Source of the DNA: Bondarzewia mesenterica
Lineage: Eukaryota; Basidiomycota; Agaricomycetes; Russulales; Bondarzewiaceae
DNA length: 64,000 nt
Reading direction: 5' to 3'
Assembly: GCA_004802705.1 (NCBI GenBank)
Contig: SGPL01000002.1
Coordinates: forward strand, 124,001-188,000
A program made the translations under genes and the position numbers. The number at the start of each line of letters is the position of its first letter. The first letter of the stretch is position 1. Under the pieces are notes generated by a model. That model did not search any database. It had not been told where the DNA came from and worked only from the letters and a program-made list of their open reading frames with translations. Shown piece after piece: positions 45,809-56,800 of the stretch.

Positions 45809-47601
45809 TCAGCTCTTCATCAGGAACGGTTTGTTGTGCATCGTCCACGTATCCAGCATCTTCCAGAAGTGCGCGACGGTGGCCTTGTCGACATGCCGGC
45901 GGTGCGGGTCGATCTGCAGGACGCGCGGATGAGTTGAAGAGGTCAGGTCTATGGCGATCGTATCGCATCTGACTCACCTTGATCTCCGTGACGTTCCAGT
46001 CTTTGATCTTGGAATTCGGAGGGTCGATCGTCCACGACACGTACACGCCTTTCACTGCACAAACACAATGCGTCCTCATATCAGTTCCTGTCACTATACA
46101 CTTGAAAACGAGAAGGTAGATCAAGCGACGTACCATGATGGAACAGGCTCAGCGGCTCCTTCCACTTGTAGGGCCGGAACTGCCACGCCTGGCCAGTAGT
46201 CATGACGCACACGACACGGTCCCACGCGTCCGCGCCGAACTTGTTCAGCGCATCCACGCTATCGACAACGTAGTACCGCTGGCTCGTCGTCGTCTCCCGT
46301 CCGGACGGTCGATTGTCGTGCGGTGCCGGTAGATCGGGATCAGGTCCTCTGGGCGCGTGTTGCCCTCTGCTGCTGCGCGCGCACGCGCATCTGCGGAAGG
46401 TTCGAAGCTGTGGGAAGAGCGTGGTGTGAGTCTAGTTCTCTTTGTTGGGTTACTGTTGTTTTGCGGGAGAAGACGTACGTGGCATCTTCCAGGAAGCGTT
46501 TGACATTGTGCATGGTGACCAGGGCCGTCGGGGAAGAGGAAATCATGATGATGGGATAAAAGTTTTCTGTACAACCATTAATCATTAGCATCTCGTATAC
46601 TCGGAGTTTGCGAGCAGCGCGATCGGTGTAGTATTGGAAAGGGAGAATACTCACTTTGCTTGCGCGCGAGGATCTTGGCATCTGCAAAGTGTCAGGAACA
46701 CCGAATGAATGGAGAGTGTGGGTCGAAGTACCAGGGGATGGTGCAGCAACTGCTGGTGCCTTGCCAGTTTTCTTCGAATCCTTCAAGCTCTTTAACTTTG
46801 CCTCATACACGTTCTTTATCGACGTGAAGTTCTATGAATTGGCAGATAAGAAAATTCAGAGTACGCAGAATAAGAGCATGAAGAACACACATTTGGCTTG
46901 ATACCTCTGAGCACCGTGTTTCTGTCCCGCAGCTCGACTTCGTTCTGCCTAATTTTCTTGACGACCTCAAGATCCTGCACATCTGGAACATAGCGCCGTT
47001 TTGACGGCGAAAACATATCGCCATGACCCGCATGGTGTGCGTGAGAGGAAGATGAGGACTGCGGGAAAGAAGAGAATGCATCCGTGCGTCCATGCGTGCG
47101 GAAGTACGCCGCTGGCGGCGGCGTGCCCGGCGGCGTCGTCGACTCGGCTGTACGGCACCCATCAGCATCCCGAACACCAACCACGACAAAGGCACCCGAC
47201 TCACTAATGGCCGGAACAACGTTGTCGAGATGCGACACTTTACCCTCCAGCCACTCGACCACGTTCTTCCGCTCGGTGACACTGACAAACCCAACGGCGA
47301 GCCCGCTGTCGCGCGCCTGCCTCATGTACTCGGCGCCGGTTGCATCGCGTGAAAGCCAGGCGAGGTAAACAGCCTCGAGCGAGAAAAATGTATCGGGATG
47401 CACGCTGGGATCTGACTCTGTGCTTCCGGGTCTGCGGAGACGGGTCGGAGTGGACTTGGGGAGGGTGAGAGTGTCGGAGAGTTGGAGGTGGGTGGCGAGG
47501 AGGAGGGTGGGCGAGGGTACGTTGTCGCTGTCTACGCCTTTTATCTGGTATTTTGATTTGACGGCATTGCGGAGAGCTGAGAGAGCATCTTGTGAGCTCA
47601 T
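45809..47601 (-). CDS. CDC73: Paf1 complex subunit CDC73 (parafibromin-type), apparent frameshift
   Basis: Subunit of the Paf1 complex that travels with RNA polymerase II and links elongation to histone modification. Exons: 47601-46891, 46831-46732, 46681-46655, 46566-46479, 46407-46134, 46054-45978, 45913-45809. N-terminal part: SSQDALSALRNAVKSKYQ, RRYVPDVQDLEVVKKIRQNE. Ras-like C-terminal domain: PIIMISSSPTALVTMHNVK, AEGNTRPEDLIPIYRHRT, QRYYVVDSVDALNKFGADAW, LSLFHHVKGVYVSWTIDPP and HRRHVDKATVAHFWKMLD. Within exon 5 the frame changes at about 46300, between IDRPDG and RETTTSQRYY, and the summed exon length is one base short of a multiple of three, which fits a single missing base beside GGG. 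Corrected length is 460 residues. I treat this as a sequence error, because both sides are highly conserved. Confidence 0.92.
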
Positions 47602-48536
47602 CGTGGTTGACGGCGACCAAGTGACTTGTCACTTGGCGAAGTCCGAAGGGTGCAAACTACGCAGTAAGAAAAAACCTTTAATAGATTGACTATTTCAAAC
47701 TGAAGTATGGTTCAATGGTGTAGTGGCTGTAGTGGCCCCAAACCGGGAATGTGAGGTGGTGTAGACTTCAACGGATTAACTCATTCGTGCGCAAGTTCAA
47801 GACCGTCCCCTCCAGAAAACTTTGGTGTCCATGTTTCCCCGCGGCGCAAGCTGTGGCTGAAAATGGAGTAATCGGTCCTTGACTGGTCAGGGAAGCAATT
47901 CCGCAGTCGGCAGGACTCGCCGAGTTAGTCGTAGGAGATCAGGGCGTGTCGTCTGTCGCGTGAGTGGGCCGTGCTCCTTGCAAACCTTTTGTGCTCTCTT
48001 TTTGTTATTCTTACCTTTCATCTACGCAGGCGCGCGGTGCAAATTCCACGCGGTGCAGATGCGACGGACGTCCACTTCATCCATTTATGGCTTGGCGCAC
48101 ACGTATCACCGATATAGTTTCAGAAGACGCAACAGGCATCTGTTGATGTTCTGCAACATCAACGTAGAAGTCACGTATATTTGCAGGTTGTTCTTGCAGG
48201 CCTTTGGTCATTTATGTGACTTCACCACCGTCGAGGCTTCAGGTTGGCTTCGAGCAATTAAGCAGGAAACATCAGACACGAAAGCACGCCATGACGCAAA
48301 TGATATAAACCAACAATAGATTGTATGTACATACGTAGCAGCAGGCATACGTTCTCCAGCACGATTCACGACGACCTTGTCGATAAGATTCAAGAACTAG
48401 TTTTGGTCAATCAACATCCATCCGTCCGTCTGTCCGTCCGTCTACTCACCGACGACACGATTTTGGCTTCTCACAACTGATGCACGTTTCTATATTGTAT
48501 ACCAGGCTTTTTTTTCTTTTTGGAGACGCTGTTCGA
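47602..48536. other. Intergenic with short tandem repeats
   Basis: 935 bases between the CDC73 start and the 3' end of the next minus-strand gene. A run of CCGTCCGTCTGTCCGTCCGT occurs near 48422-48441. A tRNA-like stretch at about 47706-47815 and an exon-like minus-strand segment at 48330-48400 were examined and not called. The left end should hold the CDC73 promoter. Confidence 0.4.
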
Positions 48537-49197
48537 TCAGTTCAGGAGATCGAACTGGATGTTCTCTTCGGCTTGTTTGACCGAGGGAACACGGCGGAAT
48601 TTGCGGCGGACCGCGAGGACGAGGGCCTTTTGTGGGTCACATCAGCACCGCCAGCACCGCCGCGAGGAAGAGGGGGAGGAAGAAGTAGAACGAAAGAAGA
48701 ACGTACAGAGATATAGTCGCGTATGATTTGTAGCCTGGAGCGCCCGTCGACGGCTTCGTTTCCGAAGGCGGAGGCGGTGTCTTCGACGCTGTCGATGATC
48801 TCAAAGGCGTCACAATCTTCGATGGTGATGGACGGCTGGGAGGGTCGAGGGCGGTCGACGCGTCAGTGGAAGGGCGAGACGGATGACGGACAGTTAGCGA
48901 ATGAGGGAGGTGAAGGGATGAGTTGGAAGGGAGACTCACCAGGGCGAAGGCTGGGACCGTCCGAGGGGGAGGGGGAGGGATGTGGTCGCGACGGTCGATC
49001 GTCGTCTGTAGGAATAGAGTGTCAGAGAAAACGGAGGATGCATCCAATCTGAAAATGTAAAAAGGCGAGGGGACGCGTACCATGTATGGATCATATGAGG
49101 ATGGCTGTGGCCTTGAATACGGATGGAAACGTATGGATTTGGACACCTTTTGAGACGGCGGGTGCCATGAATTTTGACGGCCGATGATAGTTGACAT
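48537..49197 (-). CDS. Small hypothetical protein from four exons
   Basis: I do not recognise this protein. Exons 49197-49081, 49005-48940, 48835-48707 and 48626-48537 are each a multiple of three and join in phase 0 through GT-AG introns of 74-104 bases, giving 133 residues. Start MSTIIGRQNSWHPPSQK. Conserved-looking parts: SITIEDCDAFEIIDSVEDTA, an acidic segment, and a final basic-to-acidic helix LAVRRKFRRVPSVKQAEENI ending DLLN. No membrane or signal segment. No continuous frame longer than about 43 of these codons exists, so the gene is invisible without splicing. Four consistent exons make it likely to be real. Confidence 0.55.
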
Positions 49198-49455
49198 AAC
49201 CGTTGTGAAAGAGGGGAAGGGCGGTCGAACACGACGCATATAAAAGGGCGGTCGCCCAATGTTGAATCTGTCTGGATAAAGGAATGGACGGGAGGAGCGA
49301 TGCAGTAACAGTGAATGAAAGTGTGAGAGTGTGGAAAAAGTAGGGGGTGGAAGGGACGAAGGTTTGAGCAGCCTATTTTATAGAACGAGATACTAAGATG
49401 AACGCCGCTTAGGTGGGGGGTGTGATCGCGCACGGGCCCAGGAGACCTCGAACTT

Positions 49456-49767
49456 TCAGTTTGAGCGTAGCGGACTTCCAGTTTGGGTGAAGCGGTCACC
49501 CACGCTGCAGCGACGATCTTGACGCGTTGGGGGAACAAAAGTCATCTGCACAACTCCGCGATTTGCCTCCGCTGGCGACAGATTCTTCCGCTGGATCTGG
49601 AGATCGCAATCTCTGGCCGCANTCANCTCCACATCTACNGGGATAGCNCAAGGATGCCCAACAGGAGGATCAGGCCTGGTCGGAGGAGACTCGGCGGCGG
49701 GCTTAGGGTATGTAGCAGGGTCGGTAAATCCGGTGATTCGGACGGTCCCTGCGTAGCGACGGGCCAT
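49456..49767 (-). CDS. Short hypothetical protein, uncertain
   Basis: Open frame from ATG 49767 (MARRYAGTVRITGF) to a stop at 49456, 103 residues, interrupted by four N bases near 49622-49649. Proline-rich N-terminal half, no recognisable domain. A longer frame starts MDEIYGLSLTK 33 bases upstream. An intron or error in the N region could change the C-terminal part. Coding status is uncertain. Confidence 0.35.
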   Translation of the reverse strand: MARRYAGTVRITGFTDPATYPKPAAESPPTRPDPPVGHPXAIXVDVEXXAARDCDLQIQRKNLSPAEANRGVVQMTFVPPTRQDRRCSVGDRFTQTGSPLRSN

Positions 49768-52700
49768 TTTGGTAAGTGAAAGTCCATAAATCTCGTCCAT
49801 GCGACGAGAAGAGAGACGGAAGAAGAAGAACGGAGTGATACAAGTGTTGGGTCGACGGTGGAAATTCCTTGTACTGCGGAAGTAGGAGCTGAAGGGCCGC
49901 ATGATTTTCACCTAGAAGACGGCCATATTCGCGTGAGTCCGTATACTGCCCATCCATATCGTCTATGTATNTTTTTTTTTTGAATCCCCAACTATACATC
50001 CTTGAAGGATGCCGACTCTGCAGCGCTGGTGAATTCGCCTTGCGACCAACCTCGCCTGTGAGTGACGTGTGACCACATATGTCACATAAAATATGTCAAG
50101 GTTTTAGATCACAGAGACTGCCTCATCGCATCAACAAAGAAAAATGCGTAATTCAATGCAACAGATACTTCAGGTGCGCCTTCCCTTCCCTTCAACAGTC
50201 ACTGATGGAGGGGCGGCCGCTTCAGAGCATGATCATACCATTGTTGACCCCGAGTGACACAGATAACATAATGTCACATCACCATGCCATCAATAAACTG
50301 GAGTCACAGGAAGGAGGAAGGTCCGTCTCAACGACCATTGCCTTGTAAACAATTTATTCAAGCAAAAACCGCCGTAGCGTGATATGATCGCCCTCAAACG
50401 GCTTGCAAGTCATTGCAAGCCATTACAAGAAGACCACCACGCCATCAGCACCCGAAGTAAAACGCCCGTGCATGAAAACCCGGCAAATTCAGCACGAGCT
50501 ATGTTGAACACCGACGAACAATAGTTCCCAGACCCATACAACACCTTTACAAGAAGAAAAATCAAAAGAAGGGAGAACGCACCAGACGAGAGGCCCCATT
50601 GTGATCCCATCAAACGACGCCGCCTCGCCGCGTCGTCTCCTGTTTCCTGGTCCGAGGGTGGAGTCAATCTAAAAACTTAAATCCATTTTTCAGATCCATG
50701 TTGTCGACATAAAACAGTAAGGCGAGTTCCAGAGCTCGTCGGCAAGATGAGGGGCACTGTAACGTGCCCAGAGGCATTGCTGTCAAGAACTGACACCCTC
50801 CCAGATCAAGCTTGAAAGACGAAATTGCCAGAGAGAACTATTGAATGAATCCGCAGGCCACGTTCACAGGAGGAAAAAAGACCAGGTCGTCGCCACAAAG
50901 AGGTCGTCAAATCCTCGCTTCGAAATCTCCATGATATTTTGCTCGGCAAAACCTGCATACGGTAGCCGGTCGTCCGTGCTCGACGCTAGATATACGAACG
51001 GTAGGAAAATCTGCTCTGGATGGCCGTTGTGTCGACGGTGGTCGGTTAATGATGAGGGACTGTGAACTGAGTGTCATAGGTTTGCGGTGTGCCATCGGTG
51101 AGCCATCCCAAGAAGGCGCGAAGAGGCGAAAAACAAGCGAGGGGCCGGGTTTCCCGTGACCAACGACCCCCTCCCGCATCCATTCGGAGTCTTTTGGACT
51201 GCCTCACCGTTCACCTCACCATCATCGCTCGTCGTTTGCCTCGTTCCCCGCGCTCGTTGAAGCGATAATTTCACCCTGAACCCATTTTATTTTCTCATTT
51301 TTTCGCGATTTTCACCTGTGACGCTTTGCGAGTGCCAACAAATTGAACTGTCCGCTGCCGTCAATAAATTTTACGCTCTCAAGTCACCGTGCCGGCTACA
51401 TTCCGTTAACAGCGGTATCTTTCCGGTGTGGCTCAAAGTCCACGGAAAATTTCAGTTGAGGGACACAAGATGCAGTGGCACGCTCATCGTCTCCTATCAC
51501 CTTCCCAAAGGTCAACAATTATTTTCCTCATCGTCCCCGCCCTCGAACCCGTCCGATATCATCCACCGATCTCTCCCTACTGTCTCGTCTCCAACTGCGA
51601 CTTAAGCACCGACACACTCGAGTGTTCAGCACGTTATCTACGCCGTCACAAATCCCTCACCGGACCCTCCGCCTAGCCCGCTGGCATCTACGCCATCGCC
51701 ATCGTCAGGGTCTGTCGTCTAAGCAGTTCGCGTGCCTCGATATTTTCCGCCTATTTCTGCGATCGCACAAGTGAGGCCTTGGCTCCTGTAGGCTCCTGTG
51801 GCATCGTGCACCGCGATCGTCGTTATCGTGTCAGATGGAGGAACTACACGTACGTCGTCGTAGTATTTATTTATTTATTTTCTATTTGCCTCGCCTTCCG
51901 CTGACTGTTTGCTACTTTGTGGCCGTGGCAGTGACAGCGTCTTGACCATGCTTACCGCTAACTTTTAGATGACAGGCCGTCTGGTTGAGTGCTTTGTGTC
52001 GTCGTTCCATTCACTGAGAGGACGGCCCCGACACTGACTCGAAGCCGGTTCCAACGCCGGTCGCTTAGGCCGCGAGGCCGTCGGTATTGGAGGTATTCAC
52101 CATCTCATCTGTAAGTCCCCCTTTCTACCTGATCCTTGGAAGCGAAAAGAGGTCAGCGACTGTGTCTGGAGCCTCTGTGGATGGTTACCATCGTAGTCGC
52201 AGAGACAGACGCTTGGCAGCCATGCTATTGGCTCTGAGGCCGTCTCCTTCTGGTACAGAACTTGCACCTTGTTTTCAATGGCATTTCGATGATCACTGTA
52301 TTGGACAGATACACGATTGTGGTTGCTGTTCAAAGTGTCCGTTGTATCGTCCATGACCAGAGTTGGTCGGTTGAGGCTTCGGTCTATCCGAAAGATGTGT
52401 TGTGGCACTATTGGATGCAAAGAGGACACCTGCGCAATCGTGAACTTTCACATATAGAGATGAAAGCACAGTTTTTGAGACTTACCTACCGCCTTATCAG
52501 CTCGAAGCTCATTTCGTGGTTTGCCTGTCAGTCTCCTCAGCACGGCTTCATGGCAAGGGATGGCGTTCCTCGTTCTCGTTGAATCCTTTCAACTCTATGC
52601 CAACTTCTATGCCATACAACGCTTTAACTCAGCGACTGGTTCCGTTGGCTCGCACTAATTTATTTCTCACAGGCGGTCATGTGATGAGAAGATCGTGCGT

Positions 52701-53850
52701 GATGAAAGTACGCGTCTTCAAACTGCGAACGCGCGCGCTGCGTCCCTGTAAAATATCAATTAGTTTCCTACCCGTACTCAGTTCGTTGGGCGTTGAGCAA
52801 CTGCTCCCTTTCAAGGTGGTGAAAAATCAAACCTTGAAGCTCGAGTTAACACCAAGTTAACACTCTGCCGGCACACGCCAACGTTTCCAAGTCACAAAAC
52901 AGTATTTTGATGTCGACGGATGAACGACTTCATCCAGATCCATCATATACGATATCCATGTGTGGGCTGAGGAATGTGAGATCCGAGCCCTAAGCAGCCT
53001 ACCCAAATCTCATCCGGAAAATATTTATTTTCACCCAGCATGTTGCGAATCGATGCGCCTCCATAATGAACACAGAGATTTGTTCGTTGGTAACACACAT
53101 TTAGCGAGTTCACACACAAGAACAAGAGTCGGATGAATTGTTATGAATTGCGCATGTTACATCCACGCACGGACTACACCTGTCTGATAGAATCAATTGC
53201 ACCACAGACTATTAACAGAAGATTGATCCCATTAATTGTTGTGTTCCAATGATACCATCATCAAGCATGATTAGTTGCTACCCATATATCACTCTGGTCC
53301 TGTCAAAACAAAAGGATGATCCCTAAACCGACGGATGTCTGTCCCCAAACTACGAGCCCAGCAACAGAGACACAAGTATGCGCACACTGACCTCAACTCT
53401 ACGGAGACGATACGGCACGAGCATCCTAGAATCCACACAGCTTCATAACGAAGTGCATTGGGAGGACAAACCCGCGCCGCCTGTTCTTCCACGACCGTAA
53501 CAGGTCTCCAAGATGTGCATTCCCGAAGGGTGATGAAGACCTTGACTTGGTACGTGGGATAATGAAAATGACATGCTCACTGATAGAAAGAATGCTCTGA
53601 GGCCTTAGAAACAGAACACAGGACTTTTGGAGCATGCCCCGCTGTTCGAGATTATACGGGGGACAGGCGTCAGGAAAGGGAAAAAAAACAAATTGTGGAA
53701 GGTCGCCGGAACAGATATAATTGGGATGGATTGAAGCTCCGCTTCAAAGTGCTCTGACGCCTCCGAGCGTAGCGCCGGCGAACGACTGACGACAGCTATC
53801 ATATCTACTCTCCTTTTTCTTGTTTTCTTTTCTAACCGCGGTCTTTGGCA
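49768..53850. other. Gene-poor interval upstream of the intersectin-like gene
   Basis: About 4.1 kb without a supportable gene. Frames are short and overlap on both strands. A candidate exon with a good donor lies at 50590-50650 minus (DAARRRRLMGSQWGLSS) but no partner exon was found. A (TTTA) tract is at about 51872-51885. The last 100 bases should be the promoter and leader of the next gene. The interval could hold a noncoding transcript; I see no direct sign of one. Confidence 0.4.
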
Positions 53851-56800
53851 ATGTCGCAGTGGGGACAGGGCCAACCAGGCTTTCAGTATCCTATGCAGAC
53901 GGGATTTCCTGGCCAGAATCCCGCTTTTCAGCAGCAAGGCTTTCCATCAGGCGGTCTCGCCCCGCAGCCCAACGGATTTCCTGGTCAACGTCCGTCAGCG
54001 TTCCAGCAGCCTCAGCAAACTGGGTTTCCAGGTGCAGGACCGGGCTTGATGCCCCAGCAAACCGGGTTTCCTGGCATGGCTGGCGGGTTTAACCAGCAAC
54101 AACAGAGGCCTCCCATTCCACCCGTGCCCCCCATGCCCCCTCAATTCCAACAGCAACTACCTCAAACAACCGGCTTTCTCGGTGCCCCACAGCAGCCAGG
54201 TCGCTTTCTGAGTCCGTCGCCTGCACTGGGTGGGCTAGGGCTCGCTCCGCAGCCGACAGGTTTTCCTGGCCCGGGCGGCCTTCAGCCTCTCCTGCCGCAG
54301 CAGACAGGCTTCATTGACCCGCGTTTGCAGATGATGTCGAGCACCTTCTTGCCTGCAAATCAGTTGGCACCCTACAATGCAGCAGGTGCGCCACAGCTGT
54401 TGCAACCACAGCAGCAACTTGGTGGTCTCTCGCTCCAGCAGAGCTTTCAGCAGCACAATCAGGAGATGAAGGGCACTGCTGCTCCCCGGGTTCCGTGGGC
54501 ACTCTCAAAGGGTGAGAAGAAGAGCTACGATCAAATTTTCCGTGCTTGGGATCAGTCGGGTTCTGGTTTCATTGATGGCAAGACGGCGATAGAAGTCTTC
54601 GGCCAGAGTGGTCTCGACAGGAATGATCTGGCCAGGATTTGGTGAGTGTACTTGATTATATTAAAATCTATCTTCGGTAAGCTTATTGTTATGCCCAGGA
54701 CGCTCGCCGACGCTGACAATCGCGGTAAACTCAACATGGCTGAGTTCCACGTCGCAATGGGTCTGATCTACCGCAGTATGTAATCTCACGTGTTTATCTG
54801 TCCTTGACTCATCTGTCGCAGAGCTTAACGGCAATGAGATCCCTGACGAGTTGCCTGCTGAACTCGTTCCCCCTTCGCATCGTGATCTGGACACCTCCAT
54901 CAATTTCTTGAAGGACGTGCTCAAGAATGATGCGCGGGCGAGGTCTCCAAGTAGTCTGGATGTTCCGGTCTCACGTATGAAGGTACGGTCGATCAACTCC
55001 ACAAGCGCCCCGGGTGCTGGCGGACGACAAGATGCCACGGTGTATAAGCACACAGACTCGCAGCCGCCTGGTGGGTACTACACGCCCGCTTCGCGTCACA
55101 TAGATCGCAGTGCGGTGCGCACAGACAGGGAGCGCGAGAGTCCCGCATCGGATTTGTCGGACATGAAGCGTCAGCTGGAGAACACGGCGAAGATGCTGGA
55201 TCGTGCGGCGGAAGACAGCGTGAGCCGTACGGCTGAAGACGAGGCTTTGGATCGTGAGATGAGCGATTTGCGATGGAGGGTGAAGCGAGTTCAGGAGGAT
55301 TTGGACTATTTCAGTCGAGGCCCCCGGTCTGCCCGGAGCGACGAGGAACGACGAAAGCTGGAGAGGGAGCTGTTGCAGTTGATGCATGAACATATCCCGG
55401 AGGTAGAGAGGAAGATTCAGGACAGAGAGGAGCGTAAGCAGCGGGAAAAGAGGGAGTGGGATCGACAGCGGGACGTCAGGAACGAGAGGTTTGGCAGATT
55501 CGATGATGGGGAACGTGATTATCGCAGCTATTCGCGAAGCGAAAACAGGGACGACTACGACAGGTATGACCGGGACCGGGACCGTGATCGTGACTATGGC
55601 AGGGATAGATCGTATCGCGATCGCTCTCGTTCGCGCGATCGCACCCGCGAATATGACCGTCCTCGCGATTACGATCGTCCTCGCAGCCCTCCTGCAGCTC
55701 GTTCGCCACCCCCTCCGCCTCCCCCTGCTGCACCCGAGAACTCCATCTCGAAGCCTCCACCACCACCGCCCGCTCCCACCGCTTCGCCAGCCGCTTCTAC
55801 TAAGAACATGACTCCCGAAAAACGCAAAGCTTTCATCCGCGAACAGGCAGAGCGGCGCATGGCTGAGCGTATGGCCGCTCTGGGTGTCGCGCCGCCTGGG
55901 TCCACCCGCAGCAAGCTGGACACCAGCGTCGAGGACCGGCTCGCGCGCGAGAAGAAGGAAGCCGAGGAGAANNCGCGNGAGGCCGAAAAGGCTGCTGAAG
56001 AAAGAGAGAAGGCAAGAAGGGAGAGGCTCGAGGGGGAAAAGGCGCTCAAGGAAGGGAAAACGCCACCCACTCCTGCACCTCCTACGTCCGTTACAGTTAA
56101 ACCGGCTGCGCCCCCGCCGCCGAAGCCGCGCGCACCAGCACCGCCACCACCGAGAAAGGCTGCTGCACCTCGTCTTCCCGTCACTCCTCGTGCAGCTGCC
56201 CCTCCTCCCGCGCCACCCGCACCTGCGCCTGCACCGCCTGCGCCTGCGCCTCCCCCACCTGCTCCAGCCAAACTTGAAATTGATCCCGAAGAAGAACGTC
56301 TGCGTGCGCGCGAGGAAGCACTGCGCAAACAGAGAGAAGAGAGACTGGCACGATTCCGACAGCTCGAGTTGGAGGAAGAGGAAGAGCGGAAGAGGGAAGA
56401 AGAGCTTCTGAAGCGAAAGCAGGAAGAAGCTGCCAAGAAGGCGAAGGACGACGAGGAGCGGAGGAAGAAAGAGGAGAGGGAAGCAAGGATCAGGCAGATG
56501 GAGATGGAGGAGGCTGAGGAGCAGAGAAAAGCAGAGGAAGAATTTGCAAGGAGGAGAGAGGCAAGGAGCAGGGCATCAACCCCTGCTCCCTCTGCTCCTG
56601 CTCCTGCTCCCGCGCCTCCTGTTCCTGCTCTCCCACCTCCTGTCGCTGCTCCTTCATTCGAAGCTCCTCCTCCTCCCCCACCGCCCGCTCCGCCCGCGCT
56701 AATGCTACCCGTGACAAGTACTGCATCGGACAAGGGCAAGTACAATCCCTTCAGCCGCCTCGTCAGCGCGGGGGGGTGTCTCGTCTCCTTCCTCGGCCCC

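Noticed and set aside
47706..47815. tRNA-like stretch with TGGTGTAGTGG (A-box-like) and AGTTCAAGACC (B-box-like)
   Set aside because: Arms do not fold at normal spacing; an intron would have to be assumed and the acceptor stem does not pair. A covariance-model search could settle it.
48208..48400. Exon-like minus-strand segment (NLIDKVVVNRAGERMPAAT) with plausible splice sites at both ends
   Set aside because: No upstream exon with a start codon could be joined in phase, and the neighbouring four-exon gene has its own stop before it. It may be part of an unrecognised gene.
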